A DNA stretch of 9,555 nucleotides from Bifidobacterium breve (GTDB taxonomy: Bacteria > Actinomycetota > Actinomycetes > Nanopelagicales > Nanopelagicaceae): assembly GCA_945869505.1 (NCBI GenBank), contig CAMBOZ010000046.1:1-9555 (forward strand), read 5' to 3'. The notes below the pieces were generated by a model that searched no databases, was not told where the DNA came from, and saw nothing but the letters and a program-made list of their open reading frames with translations. A program made the position numbers and the translations under genes. Positions 1 through 6,128 of this stretch are shown here, one piece after another (the first letter of the stretch is position 1; each line of letters starts with the position of its first letter).

Positions 1-32
1 GCGAGTGCTCTATCCGACTGAGCTACAGGCGC
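1..32 (-). tRNA. Partial tRNA, 5' half, probably tRNA-Arg
   Basis: Read on the minus strand from position 32, the sequence gives a 7-base acceptor strand GCGCCTG, then TA at tRNA positions 8-9. A D-stem follows, GCTC paired with GAGC, around the loop AGTCGGATA. After A26 comes the 5' side of the anticodon stem, CTCGC, where the window ends. The anticodon, variable loop, T-arm and 3' acceptor strand lie outside, so identity cannot be read directly. The GCGCC acceptor start and the GGATAGAGC D-arm resemble bacterial tRNA-Arg genes, which is why arginine is preferred. It is transcribed away from ettA and has its own -10-like element at 52-57. Confidence 0.85.
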
Positions 33-51
33 CTGCAGAGGTCGATAGTTA

Positions 52-57
52 ATTGTA
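52..57 (-). promoter_or_regulatory. Candidate -10 element for the tRNA gene
   Basis: On the minus strand this reads TACAAT, a 5 of 6 match to the TATAAT consensus. Transcription would start about 7 bases downstream, near position 45, leaving a short leader before the mature tRNA 5' end at 32. No convincing -35 hexamer stands out at 16-18 bases spacing, so the call rests on the hexamer and its position. Confidence 0.45.
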
Positions 58-71
58 CCGACACGAGCCAC

Positions 72-77
72 TAAGGT
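72..77 (+). promoter_or_regulatory. Candidate -10 element or Shine-Dalgarno site of ettA
   Basis: TAAGGT fits the TANNNT pattern and lies exactly 7 bases before the ATG at 85, the geometry of a leaderless actinobacterial transcript beginning at the start codon. The same bases (TAAGG, 8 bases before the ATG) could instead act as a ribosome-binding site if transcription starts further upstream. The sequence alone cannot separate the two readings. Either one supports the ATG at 85 over the TTG at 79. Confidence 0.4.
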
Positions 78-84
78 TTTGCCC

Positions 85-1752
85 ATGGCTGAATTCATTT
101 ACACGATGAAGAAGACGCGCAAAGCGCACGGTGACAAGGTAATTCTCGATGATGTGACCCTGATGTTTTTGCCTGGGGCAAAGATCGGCGTGGTTGGTCC
201 TAACGGTGCTGGCAAATCCACAGTTCTTCAGATCATGGCTGGATTGCAACAACCATCTAATGGCGAGGCATATCTAACTCCGGGATACACCGTTGGCATT
301 TTGCTACAAGAGCCGCATTTAAATGAAGAGAAGAACGTAATTGATAACGTAAAAGAAGGTGTTGCCGAAACTGTTGCAATGCTCGATCGCTTTAATGCGA
401 TCAGTGATGAGATGTCCCAGCCGGATGCCGATTACGACAAGTTACTTGCCGAAATGGGAACGCTGCAGGAACAGCTTGATCATCGCAACGCTTGGGAACT
501 CGACTCACTTTTGGAACAAGCGATGGATGCGCTTCGTTGCCCACCGCCTGATGCTGATGTCAAAGTTCTCTCTGGCGGAGAAAAGCGTCGCGTTGCGCTC
601 TGCAAATTGCTTTTGGAAGCGCCAGATTTGCTACTCCTTGATGAACCGACAAACCATTTGGATGCCGAGTCTGTACTTTGGCTAGAACAACATTTAAATA
701 AATATCCTGGCGCAGTCGTTGCGATCACGCACGATCGTTACTTCTTGGACAACGTTGCGCAATGGATTCTCGAACTCGATCGCGGTCGCGCCTATCCATA
801 TGAAGGTAATTACTCAACCTACTTAGAGACAAAAGCAACGCGTTTGAAGATCGAAGGACAGAAAGATGCCAAGCGCGCTAAACGCTTAACCGAAGAACTT
901 GAATGGGTTCGCCAAAATGCTAAGGGTCGCCAGGTTAAATCAAAGGCGCGTTTGGCTCGTTATGAAGAGATGGCGGCCGAAGCAGACAAGATGCGTAAGT
1001 TGGACTTTGATGAAATTCAAATTCCACCTGGACCGCGTTTAGGAAATATTGTCGTAGAAGTTGATCACCTTACAAAAGGCTTCGGCGATCGCGTATTAAT
1101 TGATGATCTCTCATTTACCTTGCCCCGCAACGGAATCGTCGGCGTTATCGGCCCCAACGGTGCCGGTAAAACAACGCTCTTTAAAACTATTCTCGGAATG
1201 GAAAAGCCGGACTCAGGCAATGTGAAGATCGGTGAAACAGTAAAGATTGCCTACGTTGATCAGTCACGTGGAGGAATTGATCCAAATAAATCTCTCTGGG
1301 AAGTTGTCTCTGATGGTTTGGACTTTATAAAAGTTGGCCAAGTGGAGATGCCATCTCGCGCATATGTTTCTGCATTCGGCTTTAAAGGTCCCGATCAACA
1401 GAAGAAAGCTGGCGTACTTTCCGGTGGTGAAAGAAATCGTCTGAATTTAGCGCTTACTTTAAAGTTGGGTGGAAATTTACTTCTGCTCGATGAGCCAACA
1501 AACGACCTTGATGTTGAAACACTTGGTTCTCTTGAAAATGCCCTTCTGGAATTTCCTGGGTGCGCAGTTGTGATCTCGCACGATCGTTGGTTCCTGGACC
1601 GAGTTGCCACACACATCTTGGCCTACGAAGGCGAATCTAATTGGTTCTGGTTTGAAGGAAACTTCGAATCCTATGAAGAAAATAAAAGATCCCGACTGGG
1701 CGCCGATGCTGCAAGACCTCATCGCGCCACTTACAGAAAGCTAACTCGATAA
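85..1752 (+). CDS. ettA: Energy-dependent translational throttle protein EttA (ABC-F ATPase)
   Basis: This is a cytosolic ABC-F protein with two ATPase domains and no membrane segments. The EttA family binds the ribosomal E site and gates entry into elongation according to the ATP/ADP ratio. Domain 1 has Walker [10 protein letters not shown] (residues 38-46), signature LSGGE (162-166) and Walker [13 protein letters not shown] with Glu187. A basic interdomain linker follows (about 240-305, with [15 protein letters not shown]). Domain 2 has Walker [10 protein letters not shown] (356-364), LSGGE (445-449) and Walker [13 protein letters not shown] with Glu470. At 555 residues it equals the E. coli EttA length, and the N-terminus MAEFIYTM parallels E. 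coli MAQFVYTM, which fixes the start at 85. It is the first gene of a five-gene operon, and its TAA overlaps the next ATG by one base (TAATG). The chance that it is another ABC-F paralogue is small. Confidence 0.95.
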   Translation: MAEFIYTMKKTRKAHGDKVILDDVTLMFLPGAKIGVVGPNGAGKSTVLQIMAGLQQPSNGEAYLTPGYTVGILLQEPHLNEEKNVIDNVKEGVAETVAMLDRFNAISDEMSQPDADYDKLLAEMGTLQEQLDHRNAWELDSLLEQAMDALRCPPPDADVKVLSGGEKRRVALCKLLLEAPDLLLLDEPTNHLDAESVLWLEQHLNKYPGAVVAITHDRYFLDNVAQWILELDRGRAYPYEGNYSTYLETKATRLKIEGQKDAKRAKRLTEELEWVRQNAKGRQVKSKARLARYEEMAAEADKMRKLDFDEIQIPPGPRLGNIVVEVDHLTKGFGDRVLIDDLSFTLPRNGIVGVIGPNGAGKTTLFKTILGMEKPDSGNVKIGETVKIAYVDQSRGGIDPNKSLWEVVSDGLDFIKVGQVEMPSRAYVSAFGFKGPDQQKKAGVLSGGERNRLNLALTLKLGGNLLLLDEPTNDLDVETLGSLENALLEFPGCAVVISHDRWFLDRVATHILAYEGESNWFWFEGNFESYEENKRSRLGADAARPHRATYRKLTR

Positions 1753-2159
1753 TGAAATATGTAAATAAGCAATTTGTTCGCTGGGATGACCTGGATGCAA
1801 TGACTCACGTCAACAATGCAAAGTATCTGACTTTTGCGCAAGAGGCACGCTTCGTCTGGTCAACAGCGGTATTTACATCGGCAATGAACGCGTCAACCCT
1901 CATCGAAATGGTTGTGGCGCGGGCAGAAGTTGATTTCATTGAGCCGATTTACGAAGGCGGACGATTCGTCGATGTTGAGATTTCTGTAGAAAAGATCGGC
2001 ACCTCATCTTTCGTTGTTCTGTACACAATCGGCGATGAAGGTAAAGTTTTTGCCAAGGTGAAGACCGTGCAAGTTGCGATTTCTCTTGAGACAAAGAAGT
2101 CTCGCCCGCTGACCGAAAAGGAACGAGAATTCCTTACCAAGTACCTGGAGACCAATTAA
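1752..2159 (+). CDS. Acyl-CoA thioesterase, 4HBT hotdog family (YbgC/FadM-like)
   Basis: This 135-residue protein has the hotdog-fold thioesterase signature near its N-terminus, DDLDAMTHVNNAKYL (residues 12-26). It is followed by the central-helix segment FAQEARF and the predicted strands VVARAEVDFIEPIYEG and VDVEISVEKIGTSSFVVLYTI. In YbgC/FadM-type enzymes an aspartate of this motif is catalytic; Asp15 is the likely equivalent. The family hydrolyses acyl-CoA or acyl-ACP thioesters in the cytosol, usually as a homotetramer. The exact substrate cannot be told from sequence. The start overlaps the ettA stop (TAATG) and only a weak purine run (AGAAAG) precedes it, so it probably relies on translational coupling. 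Its TAA touches the next start with no gap and in the same frame. Confidence 0.85.
   Translation: MKYVNKQFVRWDDLDAMTHVNNAKYLTFAQEARFVWSTAVFTSAMNASTLIEMVVARAEVDFIEPIYEGGRFVDVEISVEKIGTSSFVVLYTIGDEGKVFAKVKTVQVAISLETKKSRPLTEKEREFLTKYLETN
2147..2150 (+). promoter_or_regulatory. Ribosome-binding site supporting a TTG start
   Basis: GGAG lies 9 bases upstream of the TTG at 2160, inside the end of the thioesterase gene. It matters because an in-frame TAA at 2157-2159 rules out any earlier start for the glucosidase and no ATG lies near its N-terminus. The site therefore supports the rare TTG start codon. Confidence 0.6.
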
Positions 2160-3839
2160 TTGAGCCACGTTCTCGCTTCACGTAAAGAGCGCCCCTGGTG
2201 GCGCGATGCCGTTACTTATCAGATCTACATACGCTCCTTTGCTGATGCAAATGGCGATGGCATCGGAGATGTCGAAGGTATTCGGTCACGACTTCCATAT
2301 TTAAAGGAACTCGGCGTTGATGCAATCTGGATTACACCTTGGTATCCATCACCACAGAATGACCACGGCTACGATGTTTCAGATTACATGGATATCGAAC
2401 CGCAATATGGAACTCTCGCGGATGCTGAAAAGTTAATCAAAGAGACTCACGATCACGGCCTTAAATTTATTGTTGATATTGTTCCTAATCACACGAGTGA
2501 TCAACATAAATGGTTCCAAGCAGCGCTAAAAGCGGCGCCAGGATCACCAGAACGCGATCGTTATATGTTCCGCGATGGAAAAGGCCCTAACGGTGACTTG
2601 CCACCAAATAACTGGGAAGCCGTTTTCGGCGGATGCGCATGGGAGCGAGTCATCGAAGCCGATGGCAAACCGGGGCAGTGGTACTTGCATCTCTTTGCAA
2701 TTGAACAACCAGATTTAAATTGGGAGAACCCTGAAGTTCGCTCGCACCTAGAAGATGTTTTAAAGTTCTGGCTCGATCGTGGCGTCGATGGCTTCCGTAT
2801 TGATGTTGCGCACGGAATGGTCAAATATCCTGGTTTGCCAGATATTCCAGAAGTAAATACAACTTCAGAAATGTTAGCTCCGCACGAGCGTCCATTCTGG
2901 GATCAAGAAGGCGTGCACGAGATTTATCGTTCGTGGCGCAAGATTCTTGATTCATATCCTGGTGAACGTATGGCAGTTGCTGAAGCGTGGGTCAGTCCGG
3001 CTTCTCGCATCGCGCGTTATGTGCGTGCAGATGAATTACAGAACTCATTTAACTTTGAAATGTTAACTACTTTATGGAACGCCGATGAGATTCGGGTGAA
3101 GATAGGTAATTCAATGGCCGCACTCGTCGAAGTAGGTGCACCACCATCGTGGGTATTTAATAACCACGATGTTGTTCGATCTATAGATCGCTTAGATCTG
3201 GGCTTAACAAATAACGGTGAATCAACTTTCACTCGTCAAGGCGATCCAGCGAAATTCAATATTGCGCGCGGAACCTTGCGCGCCAAGAGTGCGACGTTAA
3301 TGACGTTGGCGCTTCCAGGTGGAACCTATCTTTACCAAGGTGAAGAACTTGGGCTTCCTGAAGTTCGTGATCTTCCTGAAGATCGACTCACAGATCCACG
3401 TTGGAAGATGAGCGGTTATAAAGATCGCGGTCGTGATGGATGTCGCGTTCCTCTTCCTTGGAAGAGTGAGCCAACCGGCGGTTTTGGTTTCTCAACAAAT
3501 GATTTGTTGGAACTAGATCAGGCCTGGTTGCCGATGAGTCCTTGGATGGGAAATTTCTCCGCCGATTCACAAGCTGGCGTTGCTGGATCAACTTTAACTA
3601 TGTATCGCGAAGCTTTAGCGCTGCGTAAATTAGAAGAAGGCTTGGGTGATGGTCCGATGACTTGGATCGAAGCCGGAAAAGATGTCGTTGCATTTTCACG
3701 TCCAGATAATTTCGCTTGCTACATTAACTTTGGTGCAGCAATTGAGATTCCAGCAGGTGCAGCCGTCTTGATTTCTAGCGGCCCATTAGCTGGAAATTTA
3801 CTTCCAACTGATACTGCAGTTTGGTTGCGCTTGGCTTAA
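2160..3839 (+). CDS. aglA: GH13 family alpha-glucosidase (AglA-like)
   Basis: This 559-residue cytosolic protein (no signal peptide) is a complete glycoside hydrolase family 13 enzyme. It starts with the usual WWRDAVTYQIYIRSFAD, followed by the calcium-site-like NGDGIGD (31-37). Conserved regions are all present: region I DIVPNH (106-111), region II GFRIDVAH with nucleophile Asp215, region III AVAEAW with acid/base Glu275, and region IV FNNHD ending in the transition-state Asp337. A C-terminal beta domain follows. Members of this group release glucose from the non-reducing end of maltose- or isomaltose-type oligosaccharides. Val216 after the nucleophile is the residue associated with alpha-1,6 preference in yeast isomaltase, against Thr in maltase, but that rule may not transfer here. 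The TTG start is backed by GGAG at 2147. The position beside the globin gene recalls aglA next to glbO in mycobacteria. A trehalose- or sucrose-active relative cannot be excluded. Confidence 0.9.
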   Translation: MSHVLASRKERPWWRDAVTYQIYIRSFADANGDGIGDVEGIRSRLPYLKELGVDAIWITPWYPSPQNDHGYDVSDYMDIEPQYGTLADAEKLIKETHDHGLKFIVDIVPNHTSDQHKWFQAALKAAPGSPERDRYMFRDGKGPNGDLPPNNWEAVFGGCAWERVIEADGKPGQWYLHLFAIEQPDLNWENPEVRSHLEDVLKFWLDRGVDGFRIDVAHGMVKYPGLPDIPEVNTTSEMLAPHERPFWDQEGVHEIYRSWRKILDSYPGERMAVAEAWVSPASRIARYVRADELQNSFNFEMLTTLWNADEIRVKIGNSMAALVEVGAPPSWVFNNHDVVRSIDRLDLGLTNNGESTFTRQGDPAKFNIARGTLRAKSATLMTLALPGGTYLYQGEELGLPEVRDLPEDRLTDPRWKMSGYKDRGRDGCRVPLPWKSEPTGGFGFSTNDLLELDQAWLPMSPWMGNFSADSQAGVAGSTLTMYREALALRKLEEGLGDGPMTWIEAGKDVVAFSRPDNFACYINFGAAIEIPAGAAVLISSGPLAGNLLPTDTAVWLRLA

Positions 3840-5108
3840 ATGATTTCAAATCCGCGCAAGATACATCCGGGTTGGATCGCAGTTGCGGTTACTTTTGTAA
3901 CTTTGATGGCGACCGCGGGTTTTCGATCGGCTCCATCAGTTCTAATCGTTCCGCTGGAAGATGCCTTTGGTTGGTCACGCTCTGATATTTCCTTGGCTGT
4001 TGCAATAAATGTTCTTCTCTTTGGCCTGGTTTCTCCATTTGCAGCAGCATTGATGGAGAAATTTGGTATTCGTAAAGTTGTGATGTCCGCGCTGACCACA
4101 GTCTCACTCGGAGCATTTCTAACAATCTTTATTCAAGCTCCTTGGCAGTTAATTGCGACTTGGGGAGTAATTGTTGGGGTTGGAACTGGCTCAATGGCTC
4201 TGGTATTTGCTGCGACGGTTGCGAATCGCTGGTTTGTTGCCAAGCGAGGATTAGTAACTGGAATACTGACTGCTGCTTCCGCTACGGGCCAGCTAATTTT
4301 CTTGCCGGGGCTGTCTCATTTAGCCCAAACTTATGGATGGAGAAGTGTTTCACTCACCGTTGCATCATTTGCAATGCTTGTTGTGCCATTTGTTTTCTTC
4401 TTCCTTAGGGACAAACCTGCCGATCTTGGAATATTGCCTTACGGCGCTCCAGCAGATTGGCAGCCACCTGCAAAGAGCGAATTGAGCGCGGTCGTACTTG
4501 CGATCGATACGCTGAAGCAAAGCTCAAAGAGAAAAGATTTCTGGTATTTGTTTGGCTCATTCTTTGTCTGTGGACTCTCAACCAGCGGGCTAATCGGTAC
4601 GCACTTTATTCCAGCAGCACACGATCACGGAATGCCAACAACTCTTGCTGCTTCGCTTCTTGCAATGGTTGGTGTCTTTGATGTTATCGGTACTGTATTT
4701 AGCGGATGGCTCACCGATCGTTATGATCCAAGAAAGTTACTCTTCTTCTATTTTGGCCTACGCGGACTCTCGCTGTTTCTATTGCCATCAATTCTCTTCA
4801 GCAGTATTCATCCGTCAACACTTGTCTTTGTAATTTTCTACGGACTTGACTGGGTAGCAACTGTGCCGCCAACGATCATGCTCTGTCGCGCGGTGCTTGG
4901 TCCGCAACGCGCTAGCGTTGTTTATGGCTGGGTATTTGTGGGACACCAAATAGGAGGAGCAGTAGCAGCATTTGGTGCGGCGCTCTTGCGTGTGCAGATT
5001 GGTGATTACGCGGTTGCTTTTTACATCAGCGGAGCGCTCTGCATCTTGACTTCCTACTTCGTTTTGCAGATTGCCAAAGGCGCTGACGATAAAGTTTTGA
5101 GGAACTGA
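3840..5108 (+). CDS. Major facilitator superfamily transporter, MCT/oxalate-formate-antiporter-like
   Basis: The 422-residue protein is hydrophobic throughout, with about 12 predicted membrane helices in two six-helix halves. They are separated by a hydrophilic loop (about 190-235) starting RDKPADLGILPYG. Degenerate MFS motif A copies follow helix 2 (MEKFGIRKV, 72-80) and helix 8 (GWLTDRYDPRKLL, 289-301). The segment PSVLIVPLEDAFGWSRSDIS (32-51) is typical of the monocarboxylate/oxalate-formate-like MFS branch. The substrate is not determinable; a metabolite anion or uptake linked to the neighbouring glucosidase are possibilities only. Translation begins immediately after the glucosidase TAA, in the same frame and without an obvious Shine-Dalgarno sequence, suggesting termination-reinitiation. 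The TGA stop overlaps the globin ATG (TGATG). This gene lies between the aglA and glbO counterparts, which are adjacent in mycobacteria. Confidence 0.88.
   Translation: MISNPRKIHPGWIAVAVTFVTLMATAGFRSAPSVLIVPLEDAFGWSRSDISLAVAINVLLFGLVSPFAAALMEKFGIRKVVMSALTTVSLGAFLTIFIQAPWQLIATWGVIVGVGTGSMALVFAATVANRWFVAKRGLVTGILTAASATGQLIFLPGLSHLAQTYGWRSVSLTVASFAMLVVPFVFFFLRDKPADLGILPYGAPADWQPPAKSELSAVVLAIDTLKQSSKRKDFWYLFGSFFVCGLSTSGLIGTHFIPAAHDHGMPTTLAASLLAMVGVFDVIGTVFSGWLTDRYDPRKLLFFYFGLRGLSLFLLPSILFSSIHPSTLVFVIFYGLDWVATVPPTIMLCRAVLGPQRASVVYGWVFVGHQIGGAVAAFGAALLRVQIGDYAVAFYISGALCILTSYFVLQIAKGADDKVLRN
5099..5103 (+). promoter_or_regulatory. Ribosome-binding site of glbO
   Basis: GAGGA lies 4 bases before the ATG at 5108, within the last codons of the transporter gene. 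It is the strongest Shine-Dalgarno match inside the operon. The globin may therefore be translated independently of upstream coupling, although the TGATG overlap also permits coupling. Confidence 0.55.
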
Positions 5109-5491
5109 TGACTTTCTACGAGGAAGTCGGGGGAGAGCCTTTCTTCAATGATTTCGTTTCGCAGTTCTATGCCCGCGTTGCGACCGATCCGATTTTGCGT
5201 CCGATGTATCCAGAGAAAGATATGCACGGGGCAGCGCTGCGATTAAAAATGTTCCTTGAACAATACTGGGGTGGACCAACTACTTACTCAGATGAACGTG
5301 GTCACCCAAGATTGCGTATGAGACATGCTGGTTTTCATATTGATCTCGCAGCACGTGATGCCTGGCTTGCCTGCGCAATTGGTGCTTTAGATGGAATGGA
5401 AATGGCAGAGATTAATCGCAAACAGTTGCGTGAATACCTAGAAATGGCCGCGCACGGAATGATTAACGCTTCTGAGAACCGTTCCCTATAA
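5108..5491 (+). CDS. glbO: Group II truncated haemoglobin (trHbO)
   Basis: This 127-residue protein matches the 2-on-2 group II globins almost end to end, including MFLEQYWGGP (48-57) and GHPRLRMRHAGF (65-76). The proximal haem ligand is His73. The distal-pocket residues known from M. tuberculosis GlbO are present: B10 Tyr (Tyr21), CD1 Tyr (Tyr34) and the group-defining G8 Trp (Trp86). The family binds oxygen very tightly and is linked to oxygen/redox sensing, NO or peroxide chemistry, or delivery of oxygen to membrane oxidases. It is the last gene of the ettA operon. Its C-terminal tail (SENRSL) differs from the mycobacterial ending, and its last 29 bases are antisense to the end of the MscS-type gene. 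No terminator follows it. Confidence 0.95.
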   Translation: MTFYEEVGGEPFFNDFVSQFYARVATDPILRPMYPEKDMHGAALRLKMFLEQYWGGPTTYSDERGHPRLRMRHAGFHIDLAARDAWLACAIGALDGMEMAEINRKQLREYLEMAAHGMINASENRSL

Positions 5492-6008
5492 CTAAAATTT
5501 CACCGTTTCGGACATACCAAAGCACATCTTTCTTATCGCGAATTGTTGTTATGCGCAGACCAACTTTTTCGACAACACCTTCAATATCTAAAACCTTTAT
5601 TTCATCACCGACGCCATATTGATCTTCAATCAACATAAAGATTCCGGATAAAATATCGCGAACCAAAGTTTGCGCACCGAGGCCAATTGCAACGCCGATC
5701 ACACCAGCAGATGCGATTACAGGCCCGAGATTAAATCCGAATTCACCCAAGATCATGCCGAGTGCGATTATCCAGATAACAGCTTTGAGAATCGAGGTAA
5801 GGACGGAACCGGTTGTGCGGGCGCGTTCTGACTGACGCTTTGCGAAACCTGGTCCAGGCTTTAAATCTGTCGTTGCTAGTTTGTTTACCGCGCGCTCAAT
5901 TGCGCGACGCCCGATGCTATGGCTGATCCAGGCCGCCACCAGGACGGAGAAAATTCGAAGAGGTGATCCGCTAAGCCATTCGAGAATATTTCGGGTCTGC
6001 TCGCTCAT
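5463..6008 (-). CDS. Short MscS-type mechanosensitive channel lacking the C-terminal domain
   Basis: This 181-residue membrane protein has an N-terminal helix (about 18-35), a second helix (about 68-90) and the pore-lining helix 3 (about 94-122, with the small-residue pattern ASAGVIGVAIGLGAQ). A beta domain follows (about 127-178, with EDQYGVGDEIKV and WYVRNGEI). These are the conserved core of MscS channels, which open on membrane tension and release solutes under osmotic downshock. E. coli MscS has 286 residues and a C-terminal alpha/beta cage; here the protein stops at IGNGSQKR, roughly where that domain should begin. I looked for the missing part in other frames beyond 5463 and saw only globin antisense, so a frameshift is unlikely. 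Its start shows TAGAGT exactly 7 bases before the ATG, suggesting a leaderless mRNA. It is convergent with glbO and divergent from the HNH gene. Confidence 0.85.
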   Translation of the reverse strand: MSEQTRNILEWLSGSPLRIFSVLVAAWISHSIGRRAIERAVNKLATTDLKPGPGFAKRQSERARTTGSVLTSILKAVIWIIALGMILGEFGFNLGPVIASAGVIGVAIGLGAQTLVRDILSGIFMLIEDQYGVGDEIKVLDIEGVVEKVGLRITTIRDKKDVLWYVRNGEILVIGNGSQKR

Positions 6009-6015
6009 AGGTCAA

Positions 6016-6021
6016 ACTCTA
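6016..6021 (-). promoter_or_regulatory. Candidate -10 element of the channel gene, leaderless geometry
   Basis: On the minus strand TAGAGT (TANNNT) is followed by exactly 7 bases and then the ATG at 6008. This places the predicted transcription start on or next to the start codon. No clear Shine-Dalgarno sequence precedes the ATG, consistent with leaderless translation. A recognisable -35 hexamer is not visible. Confidence 0.5.
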
Positions 6022-6036
6022 ATCCAATTCTTTACC

Positions 6037-6042
6037 TAAAAT
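6037..6042 (+). promoter_or_regulatory. Candidate -10 element of the HNH gene transcript
   Basis: TAAAAT matches TATAAT at 5 of 6 positions on the plus strand. Transcription would begin about 6049, giving a leader of about 80 bases before the ATG at 6129 and starting just ahead of the structured segment at 6053. The -35 region is weak. It lies back to back with the minus-strand promoter at 6016-6021. Confidence 0.45.
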
Positions 6043-6052
6043 TGACCCGCAA

Positions 6053-6126
6053 ATACCCCGATCTTGCACTTTCTTAGTGCAAGATAAACCAATCGGCGCG
6101 AGCCACGCGCTTCGAAACCGGGGTAT
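6053..6126 (+). promoter_or_regulatory. Candidate structured RNA leader (three-way junction) upstream of the HNH gene
   Basis: Three helices can be drawn. P1 pairs ATACCCCG (6053-6060) with CGGGGTAT (6119-6126), 8 perfect pairs. P2 is a perfect 10-pair hairpin, ATCTTGCACT (6061-6070) with AGTGCAAGAT (6076-6085), loop TTCTT, directly adjoining P1. P3 pairs 6093-6100 with 6106-6115: three outer pairs TCG/CGA, a two-base bulge at 6111-6112 and five G-C pairs, loop AGCCA. The linkers are AAACCAA (6086-6092) and AAC (6116-6118). The 3' strand of P1 contains GGGG (6120-6123), the only ribosome-binding candidate for the ATG at 6129, so closing P1 would hide it. I recognise no known riboswitch class. 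A DNA operator at P2 is the main alternative explanation for part of the symmetry. Confidence 0.55.
6061..6085. repeat. Perfect 10-bp inverted repeat in the divergent spacer
   Basis: Two 10-base arms are separated by TTCTT. Neither strand has a T-run after the stem, so it does not look like an intrinsic terminator. It may be helix P2 of the leader RNA described for 6053-6126, or a palindromic operator (TTGCACT-N5-AGTGCAA) shared by the two divergent genes. No regulator gene is in the window to pair it with. Confidence 0.8.
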
Positions 6127-6128
6127 GT

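Noticed and set aside
79..84. ettA starting at TTG 79
   Set aside because: The ATG at 85 gives MAEFIYTM, which aligns with EttA N-termini and gives 555 residues. It has better upstream spacing for either a -10 or a Shine-Dalgarno site.
5463..6008. Channel gene as a frameshifted pseudogene
   Set aside because: The minus strand beyond 5463 in the frames I checked shows no continuation of the MscS C-terminal domain, only the antisense of glbO. The remaining frame is intact with clear family motifs.
6061..6085. The perfect hairpin as an intrinsic terminator
   Set aside because: No T-run follows the stem on either strand, and it sits between divergent starts, where no transcript needs to end.
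6053..6126. The three-way junction as a hammerhead ribozyme
   Set aside because: A GAAA is present before the closing helix, but the required CUGAUGA core between two of the helices is absent.
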